Shown piece after piece: positions 51,264 to 64,000 of a stretch of 64,000 nt of DNA. Numbering within the stretch: position 1 is the stretch's first letter; every line of letters starts with the position of its first letter. The stretch spans positions 5,291,001 to 5,355,000 of the forward strand of contig NC_084665.1 in assembly GCF_028389875.1 (NCBI RefSeq). The letters run 5' to 3'. Below the pieces are notes generated by a model. It saw only the letters and a list, made by a program, of their open reading frames with translations, ran no database searches and was not told where the DNA came from. This DNA comes from Rhea pennata. Lineage: Eukaryota; Chordata; Aves; Rheiformes; Rheidae. The position numbers were made by a program, and so were the translations under genes.

Positions 51264-54200
51264 AATAAAATGGACTCTACACATAAGAAGCTGAAGATTT
51301 TTGTGATGGTCCTGTCTCTGGCTACTTTCACAGTCATGGTGATACTGAACGCTGGCAACGCCACTGGACTGTTCAAAGGTAATGCAAGCAGATAGTCCTC
51401 GTTCTGAGAGGTGGCTCTTATGCACTAGATCACTTAATGATACAGCAGTGCCTTAGATGGGATAGATCTGTCTGTCACCCCATCGCTTCTCCAAGTGCAT
51501 CTTTGTGAGAGCCAGAAGGAAATGGCTAGCGCCTTCCTCTTGGTGTTACAAGGGCATGTCCAAGCCCTATCCAGGGCCCACTGAAAACAGAGCAAATGTC
51601 TCCAGTGGCCCTGGTCCAACTGCGAGTGGAAGGCAGTCAGTGTCTGCTGTCCTTGTATCCCTGGGGCAACCAGCTCGGCCCTGCTCTGTGGGTTTGTAGA
51701 GGGCAGAACTGCTTGGTCTGAACACTCCCCAGCTGACCTGTCAGAAACAAGTGTTGTGCTGCCCTTGGGCTTTTACGTGTGACTCTTTTCTGGTCCTGTG
51801 TCATAGGAACTCGCTCAAGGTTCCCCATAAAGGGCAGTGATCCCATAATGGTTTGGATTTTTTTCTTTTTTTTAAGGTAAACCCATTGCAGCACAGATTG
51901 CTTCAGCAAGGGCATCTTCTCCACTCCCTCACACCTGAGGTGTGGACTAAGCCTCAGGGGAAGATTGCAGGGCAAGAAAATTAGCGGTCTTTCTCCATTC
52001 CTGGTGTGTAGCAACACGTTTACCTGCAATAACATTCATTGCTGCAGGTCTGTTCCGGAGCACCCCGGGAAACATCTCGGAGAAGTACAACACTGACTTT
52101 ACCCCAGCTGGCTGGACTTTCCTCATCTGGAACGTCATCTACGCTTGGCAGCTTGCGTGGCTGCTCTACGCGCTGTCAGGGATCTGTCGAAGGTATTTTT
52201 CTCTGTGCGCAGTGTGAGGGGAGGGGGGCTCTTTCCTTCTTCTGCTCCGTCTGATATCCTCTTTTCTGAGGTTTCTAGTCAGAATAAACTCCTGCAATTC
52301 CTCTTGACTTGGACCGCTGAAGCTCTGCTGTAGAAATGTCCTTTAGGTTCAGCATCCAGTGCTGTGACTGGGAGCAGTTTGGTGGCCTACATGAACTGCT
52401 CTAACTCGTGGACAAGTTACAAAGCAGGTAAATGGTTCTGTGAAGCCTGACTTCTGCTGATCTGCATGGTCTGACAGAGTTATCCAGTAGCTGCTTGCTC
52501 ACTACTGGATACTGAGAGTTTATAGGGGCAGAACTCATGAATCCTGAAGCTATTCCTTTCTGAGCTGTGCTCCACTGGATATCAGAATCTGCGCTGGGAA
52601 GTCTCGTGTGTTTTTGAACTGGACTTGAAGCCTTTGCTGGGGCTGTGAGATTAGTAACGCTGCTGTCTCATGCAGTATCGTGCAACAGCAGTGATAGTCT
52701 CTGATCTCTTCTGAGGGATAAACTTATGTTGCGGCTTGGTCAAGGGGGGCTAGAGACTGCTTCATTTGAGTCTCTTGTATCTGCTGTTTTCACCTGTCGT
52801 GTAGGAACTCAGTGATCTCTCAGACATCATTGAAACCAGCCAATGCTGAAGGCTGAAGGAAGAATGAAGTTGGTGGTGTGTGCATTGCAAGGTTATACAC
52901 ACAGACTTAATCATATGTGTATGCATGGATGGGCGTATGCATGTTATGAACTCATAAGCCTTTTTCCCCAGGAACTGACTAAAATCTCACGCCTGCTGCT
53001 GCTGCTATCACCACCAAGGTCTGTTAGCTTTCGTAGAGAGGCCAAGAATATGCAGCAGTCCTCAATGCCCACTGAGCCTATGACACTGCAGCAGTGGTGC
53101 AGAGACTAGTGAGCAGTCCTGTGCCTTAGGAGATCAGCCTGGGCAGAGCCATAGGAATTGGATTTTCCCTCTGAGAAGGATGCAAAGGAGAAATAATCTG
53201 ATTTTAAACTGAAACACTTAACTCTCTATGGATTCCCCATTAACAGGAAGAAAATGAAACCAGGAATGTTTGTTCAATGCAGGCATTGCTTGTTTTCTTT
53301 CTCCATACCTACTTTTCACCAGCAGGAATGAACTTGGATGCGTCTACCTTGAACCAGACTTGCTGCCAATATCTTTTTACGTGGCATGGATTCTAAATAA
53401 CGGCCTGAATGTTGGATGGCTATTTCTGTGGGACCGTGAGTAAGTTATCTTTGTTGCAGGAGCTTTCTAACCCTCTTGCTGGGACTGCTCCAATACTGTG
53501 TTGCACCATTTCCCCTGCCCCGCCTTGTGTGAACATACTTAATTGGTGTAAAACTATGGCAAGCTTTGACAAAAGGTAGCTTTTATAAAATTTGGGAGTA
53601 TTCATGCAATGATCCACCTCATGGGCAAGAGAGAAATGGTTATTGAAATCTAAGATTCTTCAAAACTACTGTTCTTTAGCATTTTTACTACAGGTGAGCC
53701 AAGAGCCATGTCTCTCTTGATAAATACAGTCAAGTTCCTTGCCTTTGGATTGTGTTCATAGTCGTGCTCACATGAAGGGCATCTATTAGCACCACTGTCA
53801 AGAAGTGTAGAAATCAGTTGCAGTCAGGAAAATAATTTCATGATTAACAGAGTAAAATAGCAGTATGTCAAAACAAGGCTACATGTAGTGATTAGCTTTA
53901 TTAAAGGCTAATTAACTTGAAGTCAATAAAGCCAAACACTGAAGCTGTGAATTAAGGCATTACGAGAAAACGCACTGGCTGCTGTGTGTATTCTTTGTCC
54001 TAGATATCTGCTCCCAGCCCTGGTGTTCCTGGCAGCCCTCACTTTTGCCACGTGCGCTGCTGTCTTCATTTCACATGGAGCCTTGTGTGTCCATGCCACG
54101 TGGTTTGTGAAGGCTCACAAAGCCGAGCTCTGGCTCATCCGAATTCTAGTAGGTGGCGTTTGAGAAGCTGTGCTGTTGGTAAAAGCTAAAAAAGCACTGT

Positions 54201-57200
54201 TTGTGCAGGGCTGAGGGATGAGAGATTCAATAGCAGGAGGTAGGTGGGGCAGACTCCTGTCCTGACTCTAGTTTGTGCCTACTGCAGGTATGTACAGGCT
54301 TCCTTACACCTCAGTTTCCTCTCAGACATCCTGGGGGTGAATCAGAGCAAGGTCCGATCCCTCATCCTTCTCCAGCTGCTGCCAAACGAAGATTGCAGTG
54401 AAGCCCAGGCTGGCAGGACAGAGTTGGAGGGTGGAAAGTGTCTTTTGCAGAGGGAGAAGTGGGAAGCTGCCCCTGTTAAGGGGCTTCTGCTGCTGTAGCT
54501 GAGGATGATGCTCCCAGTATCTGTCTACTAAAAATAGTTTTATACATGCACATATATAGAGATTCTTTTTTTTATACAAACGGGTATAGGGGAGGACGCA
54601 AAAAGCATATGTTGTCTAGAGTTTCAAATGCATTCTTCTTTCTGATTTCTACCACATTCTCAGGGACAGGAAAAATCATTTCCCTCCAGAAGAGTGGCTG
54701 TTCATGTTCAGCAAACTGCACAGAGGAAACGAGATAAACATATTCCACTGTTCCTTGAACCCTCTCTGTGCTCTAGCTCAAACCTACTGCCTGATCCTTC
54801 CTCTCTCCAGCCAGAAAACCTTGTACTGTGGTTCCTTCCCTGGTTGCTGTGTGTGTTTTAACCTGCTTTAGTTCCTTTGCTTGACGCTAGTGTTGCTCAG
54901 TGAGAAAGTGGGTCACTTGAAAAAACACATCCAAGGAGCTGGGGGGGGGGGTCTTCAATGGAGGGGTCATCTGCAAAGCTCTGCAGAGGAGTCTCTGCAT
55001 AAAAATTCCTACCAATCCTGCTGGAAATGTCTCTAAATGTCTCTTGGCACGACCTGGGCAAGGGTGGTGTTCTCTGTGTTCTTGTTTTTCAGTTCCAGAA
55101 AGTATAACACAGGCAGGGAGTTAGGTGTAGCTGTGTTTGTCGTCCTTGTTCAGGAGTGACTCCAGCACTTGACATTGCTTGCAGTAGGCTCCATGTGATG
55201 AAGCTGTCTGCTGGGGGGCAGGGAGATTCCAAAGCTCCCCTCTCCACCAGTTAAGGCAGCTTGCAACAACTGGGCTGGGCAGCCAGGCAGATTTTGCACT
55301 TTTGGGTGAGCATGGGATGCCCTTGCAGAGGCTGTGAGCTTCATATGGCAGTTCTGCAGCTGCCACTGGGATGGATCTGCAGTGTTTTGGGGACTCCAAG
55401 GCCTCAACTCTTCCCTCATAGCAACAGTGCTGAGGTGCTTTCCCTGCAGCTAGGTCAAAGTCTGGTTTAACTGCCCCAGGAGTTATGGATGCCCTCTGCC
55501 TTTTCCAAGGAAAACTGGAATTACTTTATCACCTCTTGCGTTTTCTCCGTGCTGCATGGCAGGTCCAGAACGGGCTGGTGCTGTATGCAACATGGACCAC
55601 CATCGCCACCCTGCTGAATTTTGCTGTTGTGTTGATCTACAAGTGGAATGTGTCTAACGAGGCAGCAACTACTGCCTCTCTGTGCCTCCTTGCTCTCGAT
55701 CTAGTAATATGGTAAGCAGCCTCATGGTCCTGCAGGCCTTAAAGAAAAGCCCTTCCCCTTTTTGCATCTCGCAAGCAGACTGGACTGTCCTCAGTTCACT
55801 GATGGGCTCTGTTGCAGTACTGCCCCTGGGTGCAGCAGCCCCCGTTGTAATTCATGGCAGGTGAACACAGAGCCTGGGCAAAACACTTCCTCTCCGGCTC
55901 TCGGCAGTGCCAATAAGTATATGCTGCAGACATGCAGCAGATTGCTGCGGCTTTCACGAACGCAGCCTGTCCTAGGCTTGCAGGTGAGGATTTGTGCTAA
56001 GGCAACTCAAATCCCTTCTGCATCCCCCTCCCTCAGCCACACCGGATGAACTAGTTCAACTGGAGTGTCTGATAAACTAATTAATCTATTCTGAGCAAGA
56101 AAATTGCTCTTCTGAATATGCTATCTTTAGCAAAATATTTGTTTTTCTGCTAAAAGTTTGTTTTTCCTTGAAGAGTGAAAACTTTCACTCAAAAGCAATT
56201 TTGATTCCTTTATGTTGCCTAACTACCCGGTAGGGTGTTAAATCAGGCAATGAACAGCCATTTTCCATGGCCAAGCCCCTGCTTGGAGGAAGCAGGAAGG
56301 TTTTTTGTTTTGAATTTACCATGGTCCTCTCTTCTCCCATAGCTTAACCCCTTCCCCCTGCCTCCATGGAAAATTAAAATCAAACATAAACTTCCTATAG
56401 ATAACATCTTGATAAACTTATTTTGGTAAGTTAAAAATTTGGGGTTGTTGTCCAAACTGGCCTATAAGAAAACTATTCCTGTTTCAACTCTTTAAGTTTT
56501 ATATGGAAAAAATGTACCAAGCAAATACTTAGTTTGGTCACGTCTTTCTTCTCAGGTTTTATCTAGAAAATTTGCTTCTTGACAAGCATGTCCGTTATAA
56601 CCTCACAGTCTACCCAGTGGTTCTGATAGCTCTGGCTGGCAGCACATGCAAGAACTTCTCGCCTTCATCCCCAACAACCAATGGCATTTTTATAGGTGAA
56701 TCTTTTGGCCTGTTTCCAACTTTTGTAAAAAGAAAGCCAATTTTACATCTTTCCTGTGTGCTATGAACAGAGACAGGCTCCCCTTTTAGAAAGCATCATT
56801 TTCAGAAAAGACTGAACTTGGGGTTTATTAGAAGCTATTAATTTTGCAAACTAAAGTGTAGAGTGAGATGCTTCCCTTTTGAATTTGAAATTGAAATTCA
56901 GTTGCAATGCGATTGAAATTGTTGCTCAGGAGCCTGCTGTTCTTGGGGCTGGATCCAAACCATGCACTCACCCCAGTTTACTTCCTGGCACCGTATTTAC
57001 CCTGCAATTTCCCATCTGTCCTGTCTGGGAGAAGCTTGCCTGCTCTGCAAGCATATGGGTCCTCTACTCATTGCTCCCTTCTCTTTGGCCTATGGCAGCC
57101 CCAAGAGGGAGCAGGGCTGGGATGAAGGCTGCGGGTATCCAGTTGCCCTGTCCGGCAGTTCAGATACTGGAGCAGAACATTAATTTCTGGTCAAAGAGAG

Positions 57201-57951
57201 GATTGTATCCAACTTCCACAGAACAAAACCCTGCATTAGCTCCCTTCCTACTCAGAGCTTGGGCTGGCCTGAACCTAAAACCAAGTAATGCCTAAAAGCA
57301 CTTGGCAGGATTTACCGGAGCCTGTCTGCTGAAGCCACGAGGCTGCCGAAGGCTCCTGTCCTAATGGTTGTGGCCATGAGAAGTGTAAAGGTGTGTGCGA
57401 TCTCCAACAGACAGTCACGTTGCTGCAGTCAGTGCTTCTGCAGCATGTATCCCAGCAAAACTTTGTTCTTACTGGTTCGGCTTGTTTGGCTGGTAGGGCA
57501 AGAATGTGCTTTCTTCCAAACTAGAGTGTGTGTCTTCATTTATCTTCAACTATTCTTGGATTGTTTTGTTAATGTAGTGCATCTTTATTTCTGTGTCCGT
57601 AAGCCTCCCTATTTAGATGCCTTGACCTGGAAGCATCAGACAAGGTTTACTGGATAGCAGTAAAGCTCTGAATTCTTGCCTTGCCCCACAGCAGCTCCCC
57701 AAAATATGTTCCTGGTGGGGGATAATGGCTCCTAACCATTTCCTAAACACCTCCGGTATTGGGAGCCAGAATGGGGCAAGAGGCACTGGCTTTCTCTCAT
57801 GCCCTGACAGACTTCTGTTTCTTTCCTAGTTGTGCTACTGGCAGCGACTTGTGTTATCTTTGCTGTTCGACTGGGACTTGTCATATGGAGACACCATAAG
57901 CGACCACTAGAACCACCAGAAATCCCAGATCCGTTGGGCACAGTGGCCTGA
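51264..57951 (+). CDS. Uncharacterised tryptophan-rich multi-pass membrane protein (TspO/MBR-like), complete coding region
   Basis: Seven coding exons join in one frame: 51264-51378 (ATG at 51270), 52048-52192, 53326-53439, 54004-54148, 55563-55711, 56556-56695 and 57830-57951 (TGA). All have GT-AG junctions with matching phases, giving 307 residues. About eight hydrophobic segments can be placed, near residues 9-28, 58-82, 97-121, 125-147, 173-197, 204-225, 236-252 and 268-290. There are about 13 tryptophans, many in or beside membrane segments. Key motifs are FTPAGWTFLIWNVIYAWQ (54-71), FYVAWILNNGLNVGWLFLWD (102-121), NGLVLYATWTTIATLLN (174-190) and RYNLTVYPVV. Two N-glycosylation sequons (N29/N30 region NAT; N45 NIS) fall in the first loop. 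The tail (about 291-307) is basic then Pro-rich and probably cytosolic. The TPAGWTFxIWxxIY motif resembles tryptophan-rich sensory (TspO/MBR-type) proteins of bacteria and unnamed animal homologues; the TspO core has five segments, so this would be an extended relative. Substrate and function are unknown. Frame integrity over seven exons argues strongly for a live gene. Confidence 0.88.
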
Positions 57952-59093
57952 GACCTCTGATGTGGTGACATTATGGCAGGTGTTTTGGAGAAATAAGAGC
58001 TGGGCATCTGCATCCACTAATCTATTCTTACACTATCAATTGCCTTGTATTTTTTTTAACTATTTCTTTTTCTTTTTGTATTTCAGAGTAGAACAGTTAG
58101 TCTGCAAATCCATTTGATCTTGTGTTTTCTCCTCTCCAGTCAGTCCCCACTTCCAATCTGCACCTTCCTCAAGTCATTTTGACTGACTGGAGTTGTGGTA
58201 GGAAAAGTCCTTCAGGTGACCAGCCCTGTGCATGTTTTTGAGGACTGAATAGTGGCTTTCTGCTCTTTCCAGTGTGACGAGTGCTGTTGACAGACACTTG
58301 GCAGGTTTGCACAGACAGTTGTTCATATTGTCTCCTTGAGCCTTCATTTCTTCTAGCCACTGTAGCCCAAGTTAGAATGCAGCTCTGAGTGAACTCTCTG
58401 CAGGAGTGGAGGCGTGCAATGGGAGGTCTGTCATTCCTTATGGATCTTGGCCACAGGCCTCTTCTGTGCTGAGTATCTACAAGTCCCACTGGCATGAGCA
58501 GATCACCTGCAGCAAGCTGTTTCTCCCCTTCCTGCTTCTTTATGTCACGATAAGAACAGATGCTGCAGCTCTAGACTTACTTTTGTGGTGTCAGCCCTGA
58601 GGTTCAACATTCAAGGGGATGCTGGTGATGGGGTGATTGGTGATGGTGAATCCTTTGACACAGCTGCAACAGTCCTCAACCTATTTTAGTTTGTGGTAGC
58701 TCCACTGACTCTGGAAATGGAAGATACATTCACTTTTTAGCATGAGACAAAGCAATCTCTGGGTTTCTGCCTTGACATTTTGGGGTTTTTTTTTTTCTCC
58801 CCTGACTTTTCTAAGTGAAGTTTGACAGTGCCCCCACTTGTGGACCCACAACGGATAACAGCAGATCTGTGCAATTCCTGATCTGCCTACAAGACAAATG
58901 AGATCCGGGTCAGGTGGGAGCAGTGGGCTGCTTTTCTCCAGAATTATGCAGTACAAGCAATGCAGAATTTGTGCTAGCTGGATGCCTCCCACTGGAGGAT
59001 GATTTATAGCCCTTCTAGCAGAAGGTTAGATGTACAGACAAGATGATACCTGATCTGAGGAAAGCCTGCTGCTTCAAAGGGAACCTGTTAAAG

Positions 59094-59120
59094 TTTTTTT
59101 TTTTTTTTTTTTCTTTTTTT
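59094..59120. repeat. poly(T) tract
   Basis: A T-run of about 19 interrupted by one C and followed by seven more T. Confidence 0.9.
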
Positions 59121-60451
59121 GAACTGGTAGAGTGAGTTCAACCTAGATCAATGCTTTGTCCGTGTGGCTGCACTACTTCTGGCTTTATTAGGAAGCCTGA
59201 GTGGGTTGCCTGAATTGTCAAACCACAACCTCTATTTCCTCTGCCTAGGAGAGGATTAATGGGGCCTCACAGGCTTCTACTGGTGTGTGGAAAGTGTTTG
59301 GGGATGGTAAAGTTCAAAGCAGCCTCTTTGTAAGCTGCCTTCTTTAATAGAGGGGTTTGTAGCCTGTGGATTAAGGGATGCAGGCAAGGAGGCTAGCTGG
59401 CGAGAGGCTGTACAGCACTTAACTCATGGGCAGCTGCGTTGTCCTTCCACAGGACCGTGCAGAAAGGCCCCAGGGCTTTGGGAAAGATATACAAACCTGA
59501 GGTCTATACTGGACAAACTACTGGAAACTGTACTGCAGGATACAATTAATGTATAAATTATCTGAGGAGAGCCTCCAAGGCAAAGTAGTGCTTCACAAGC
59601 CTTTGTGTTCTCTGAGGGACTTGGACCGTGTAGATTAGGGTGAGATTTTTTATATTCCTGCTGGCTTCTGAGGAAACTCAGCAGTTATGGCATAAAAGGG
59701 AACATCCTTTTCTAGATAACTAGGAAATAGAAGGACAAAGGTGCAGGTTAGACCTCTCCTAGAAAGAAGGCTGCTAGTGGTGTGTTTTGTGGGACCTAGA
59801 CTGGTTAACAAAGTCATTAGAAACCAAGGGAGGATAAGGAGATAGTTTAATGATGGACAGTCCTCTAGGGTAGGAGGTGGGAGGTTGACTCTGAGGAATG
59901 GTGGAAAGGTCTTGAAAGGCTGAAGGGTTAGGAAAGGAATACACCAAGATCATCCTTGTACCTCCATAAAGCCTGTTGGCTCTGTTTAGTGCTGCTCCCT
60001 GCCCCTCAGGAGGGGATATAGAGGGTTTGGGTAAGGCAATGCCAATGGCTGGAGGCTTGGAAAAGCATCTGCACAAGGGATGACTGAGCAGACCAGGAGA
60101 CTTTGAGGGAAAGGAGAAACCTCCCTTGGTGAGGTGAGCCAAGGTGGATCTTGACCTGAGGGACAGCAAACTAAGGGCATGGGGAAGGTGAAGAGTTAAT
60201 GTGGGCTAAGAAGAGGCCGGGACAATGCTGAGAGAGATGCATAAGAGCTTTGCTAAATAGACCCTCCTCTCCACCCCACTCCCGCCACTCCTCAACGAGC
60301 TGCAAGGAGATTTTCAAAGGCCTTTTCTTGAGTGCTGATGAGGTGCTGCAGCAGCACCGAGTCAATCTTTTGCAGACCTCACCGGGAGAAAGCCCTTGGC
60401 AACTCCCCCAACACAACTAGGCTGAGCCAGCGCTGACCCTGGCCACACGCA

Positions 60452-60457
60452 AATAAA
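60452..60457 (+). terminator. AATAAA, candidate polyadenylation signal
   Basis: First canonical hexamer on the plus strand after the membrane-protein stop codon, with T/G-rich sequence (TTCTTGTTGAG) about 20 bases downstream. Confidence 0.25.
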
Positions 60458-60470
60458 ACTGCTGACTGCC

Positions 60471-63400
60471 AAATTCTTGTTGAGCAGTATTTTCCCCAGA
60501 GCTGTGACAGGCCTGGGAAGGGGGCAGCCTGGCAGAAAAGAGCCTCCAGCATGGCCCAAACCTCTGCTGGTGCCGAGACCTGCCCGGAGCAGAGGTTCAC
60601 ATCGATGCGGCTAGGAGCACTAGCAGGGCTATCCCAGCACAGAGCTCTGACTGGTTTTGGGTAAAGTGATTTTCTTTGCATTTGTGGCAGGAGCCTAAAA
60701 ATATTAGCACTCTGCCTTTTCCTGCTTTTCCTTTCACTGGGGGGAAAATGGGAATGAAAAAAGTGTGTGTGCTTTTTCCTTCTAGTTCACAACGCACTAT
60801 TTTTAAAGGTCTCTCTCTCTCTCTCTCTTTCTGAAATGCCTTGTTTCCATTTATTTTTGAGAACCCAAAATACCAATGATGCAGTTTTCCCCACAACAGA
60901 TCCTTCTCTCAGCAAAGCTCCACTTTATGAAGCCAAAAACCTGGCAACTTTTTAGCAAAAATAATCTGCCTGGCCTTTGTTTCCATGAGTGATTATAGGA
61001 TTTGAGTGAATTTTGAAGGATTTAGTTTCTTGGAAAGCTGTGGGCATTTAGAACCCAAAGCCTGAAATGTCCCTTCCATTTCCAAAAAGGCAGTTCAGCG
61101 CCCTGGTAAACACCCATGTGTCTCTAATGTCTCAGCCCAGGATGCTCAGTACCCTAGTTTCCGGGGACAGTGACAACCTTGACATATGTTGAGTCCTGCT
61201 GTGGTCAGGGGAGCACTGTTGCAGCTCTACTTGCTGAGACTAGTTGTACTGAGTTGCCCAGGCTGCCTCTCCTCTCTGTGTGGCTGGACGAGGGGTGGTA
61301 CTGGAAAAGCTAGACATGAAATGGTTCCTGGGACCATGTTGATCAGGGGGTGGCCATGTGGCCATTGCGCCAGCACTGAAATTCAGCATTAATATTTGCT
61401 GTTTTCCAGTGTGACACAGGATTCAGAGGTTGCTCGAGAAATGTCCTACAGTGCTGGATAGGCAGGAGGGTTAATTATTGCTCAAGGGGAGAAGGTCCTC
61501 ATTGGGATCTTGGTCCTGTGCAAATCTCTTGTGTGAGCAGAGACGTTACTGACCCTTTTGGTGTTTCTGTTCAGCTGTGAATCAGGGGAAGAGTGCTCTG
61601 TGGAGGGGCTGGAGGGTGAATGCCAAGAGAGCTGCTGAGAGGCCAGAAGTGTGTCCAGGTCAGATAGTATTGTCCTACAGCAGAGCCTGGAGGTCTCCAT
61701 GGAAGGAAAGCAGGGTGGTTCTCCACCGGTTTGGTAATATATGCTCCTGAAGGCTGTAAAAGTTGGGCTGAACGTAGGTCTGGCTGTTACTGAAGCTGCA
61801 AGACAGTTGTTTTCAGAAAAAAATCTTGGGCAAATCTGATTTGGAAGAATGTTGAATGGAAAAAATCATAGATCAGGGCAAATATGCATTTGGCTTGAGA
61901 GAGTAAGCATGTAAACTGAAAAAGGAATTTTAAAAATCATGTTATGAGGCCCAGGGTTGGACTCTCATTAAAGCCTCTCTGACTTTCAGAGGAAAACATG
62001 CCTCATTTATTGGATGGGGCTACAATAGATTTTACTGGACACCTTCAGCCTAGGATCTTGCTGCTACTGCAGACAAGCAACATGCAGCTTTTTGGAAGGA
62101 TTTTCTGCAATAAAATCCTCCTAGAGACGAAGTGGACCCCAGGGCTCCTGTAGAGATGAACTTTGATCTGTGGTGAGACTCTATCCTGTGCAAGGGCTCT
62201 CGCATTTCCCCCTACCTCTGGCTGGACATTTCCCACATCTACATTGCAATGGGCAAAAATGTGTGAATTGGTAAGACTCAGTTGCCTCCTCCTTGGCTAC
62301 CCGAAGAGCAAAGGAGATCCTGGACTAGGGGCAAGTTTCTCTTAGGCACTTTGCGTGAGTAGAAGCATGCACCAGACGAGCACTTCCAGAGTCCAGTCCT
62401 GCCCACAGCCCTGGGGCACGTTGTTCCCTCTCATGATGCTCTTTGCATAGTTTGGGCACTGAGGCCAGGGAGAGTGTAATCAGGAAGATCTCCTGACAGG
62501 CTCCCCCAAAACAGACTGTTCAGACAAAGGAGATGTTGCCTTATGACCTAATTTGTTCTTGGCTTGATGCTATCCTCAGTACTAATTATATTACATTAAA
62601 CTACCAGTGGGGAGCAAGGAGGAGAAAAAAAAAACTGCTGGAGAGAAGAAATGTTCCAATATGATGCAAAGCACCAAAGTATAAAGCAGATTTGCCTTTA
62701 ATCTGAAATTTGGCACAACAAGACTATTGTAATCCCATTGCAACACTGTAGCCAAATGAGTTCAAGGGCAGTGTTGTTTCATGGGGCTGGTGTAGTCTAG
62801 GGGTGAGATGTTGAGATAAGGGCGCTCAGTTGGGCAAGTGGCACCATTTCGTTCCCTACTGGTGCCACTGGTCCACCAGCACCACTGGATAATGCAAACA
62901 AGTCCCTTGAATGCCTTACCCCTTCCTAAGGCATTGCGCCAGAGCAGCATTGGCCTTGTAGCTGAAATGCAAAATAGTCTGGTCATTACGCTTCTAACAC
63001 TTGTTCTCTGGGCTTGGAGCAAATCCATTTCTTCCCCTCTGTGCCACCGTGTCTTTATCTGTAAAACAGAGATGAACAGGAATAGCATCTTCATGGAGGA
63101 CTGTGAAGATCTTCAGATAAAAGCACAAAGTACATATGGCGATGATTAAAGGGCTCTGCACCCTTTGCTATGCACAGAATCTAAATATGCTGAGGCCACC
63201 ACTGGGCCCTTCCCTTTGAAAACTGTTAGATGTTTTGAAGCTAAATATTTATTTTATCTGCACAGAGCTGGGACAGCCTTGTGGTGTGAGATAAGCTCAA
63301 CGCGCTCTGACAAAAACATCTCAGCAAAAAGTTACAGGCTCAGGCATGACTCACGCATGGGCTGAACATGTGGGAAAAATGCTGAAATAACCCAGGATCT

Positions 63401-63811
63401 TGACCCTATTCCCAGCAGAGTCAGAATTCCAGCAAGAGCATGTGTGAACTTAAGACAATGTAATGGGCTTCCCCACTGGAAACTTTGACTCAAAAACTTG
63501 AATATCCACACGAGAAAGCACTGTGTTTTTTTCCTGTCGTCTTTGGGAAGAAAGACCCTTGAAGATTCTTACCTGGGTATCAGATGAAATGTAGTATTAA
63601 AGCAATCGAGAAAGAATATGGCTTGTTCTGGATAGGACTGGCTGGGACTGGGGACCACTAGAAGTGATGGTGACGTTATCTAGTAACTTGGTTTGACTTA
63701 TTGGTTTGTCTTGTTCTAATAAAAGCTCGATCTTAAAAGGCTGAGCAATACTGGAAAGTATTTAGCTTAAGTGACACATGACACAAATTATTTCCATCAG
63801 AGAGAAAAAAG
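60471..63811. other. intergenic stretch without recognised gene
   Basis: No supported exon on either strand. A CT microsatellite lies at 60811-60827. Further AATAAA hexamers occur on the plus strand at about 62108 and 63716. PELI1, expected further along from human gene order, is not visible up to the window edge. Confidence 0.5.
60811..60827. repeat. (CT)n microsatellite
   Basis: About eight CT units. Confidence 0.9.

Positions 63812-63812
<1 letters not shown>

Positions 63813-63850
<38 letters not shown>
63813..63850. repeat. (TG)n microsatellite
   Basis: Nineteen perfect TG units, followed by a short imperfect GTG/CACA stretch. Confidence 0.95.
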
Positions 63851-63852
<2 letters not shown>

Positions 63853-64000
63853 TGGGTGTACACACACGGGTGTGAAATCAAGAGCAGAAAGTTCTGTCTC
63901 CAGCGTTGGCGTTGCTCTGCTCCGACTCTGAGAGCAGGGGACATTTTGTCGTCGAGTGTGGCTCCCTTTCTCCCTCCTGCCACGAGCTGGAAACTACAGC

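Larger units (their letters stand above)
57952..60470 (+). other. probable 3' UTR of the membrane-protein gene, end uncertain
   Basis: Non-coding sequence after the stop codon, containing T-rich stretches at 58050-58085 and 59094-59120. The first clear AATAAA on this strand is at 60452-60457. An earlier non-canonical signal is possible, so the UTR may be much shorter. Confidence 0.3.

Overview
The window looks like nuclear DNA from a sauropsid vertebrate, most likely a bird. Genes are interrupted by introns with ordinary GT-AG junctions, coding density is very low, and there are few intact transposons. The interspersed repeats that can be recognised are short, decayed relics of CR1-like and other old amniote types, alongside many homopolymer runs and microsatellites. 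There is no bacterial-style gene packing, so nearly all long open frames are chance. Gene names come from reading translations and splice sites by eye; no database was searched.

Left part (1-20 kb): three good-looking exons on the minus strand (5129-4978, 3895-3788 and 2510-2327) join in one open frame and appear to be the 3' part of a gene I cannot name. The rest, to about 20 kb, is non-coding, with repeats and one short AT-rich block that could be a regulatory element.

Middle (20-28 kb): a complete five-exon galectin-related gene, LGALSL, lies on the minus strand. Its coding exons run from 27650 down to 23740 and encode 171 residues. A GC-rich CpG promoter lies at the start, and an AT-rich 3' UTR of about 2.2 kb ends near a polyadenylation signal at 21524-21529.

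Right part (28-64 kb): a long gene-poor stretch (28-48 kb) contains one orphan CpG-rich patch at 40.2-40.8 kb. After a CpG-rich region at 48.2-48.8 kb and a TATA box at 49008 comes a plus-strand gene whose seven coding exons (51270-57951) give an uninterrupted 307-residue, tryptophan-rich, multi-pass membrane protein. It resembles the TspO/MBR-like (tryptophan-rich sensory protein) type, and I know of no named vertebrate gene for it. It is the strongest candidate here for an undescribed gene. Its tail and intergenic sequence fill the rest.

The genes do not form an operon or an obvious shared pathway; LGALSL and the membrane-protein gene are divergently transcribed about 21 kb apart. In human, as I recall, LGALSL lies between PELI1 and AFTPH. 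Neither is recognisable here, so the membrane-protein gene and the unnamed left-hand gene would be the nearest neighbours of LGALSL in this species.
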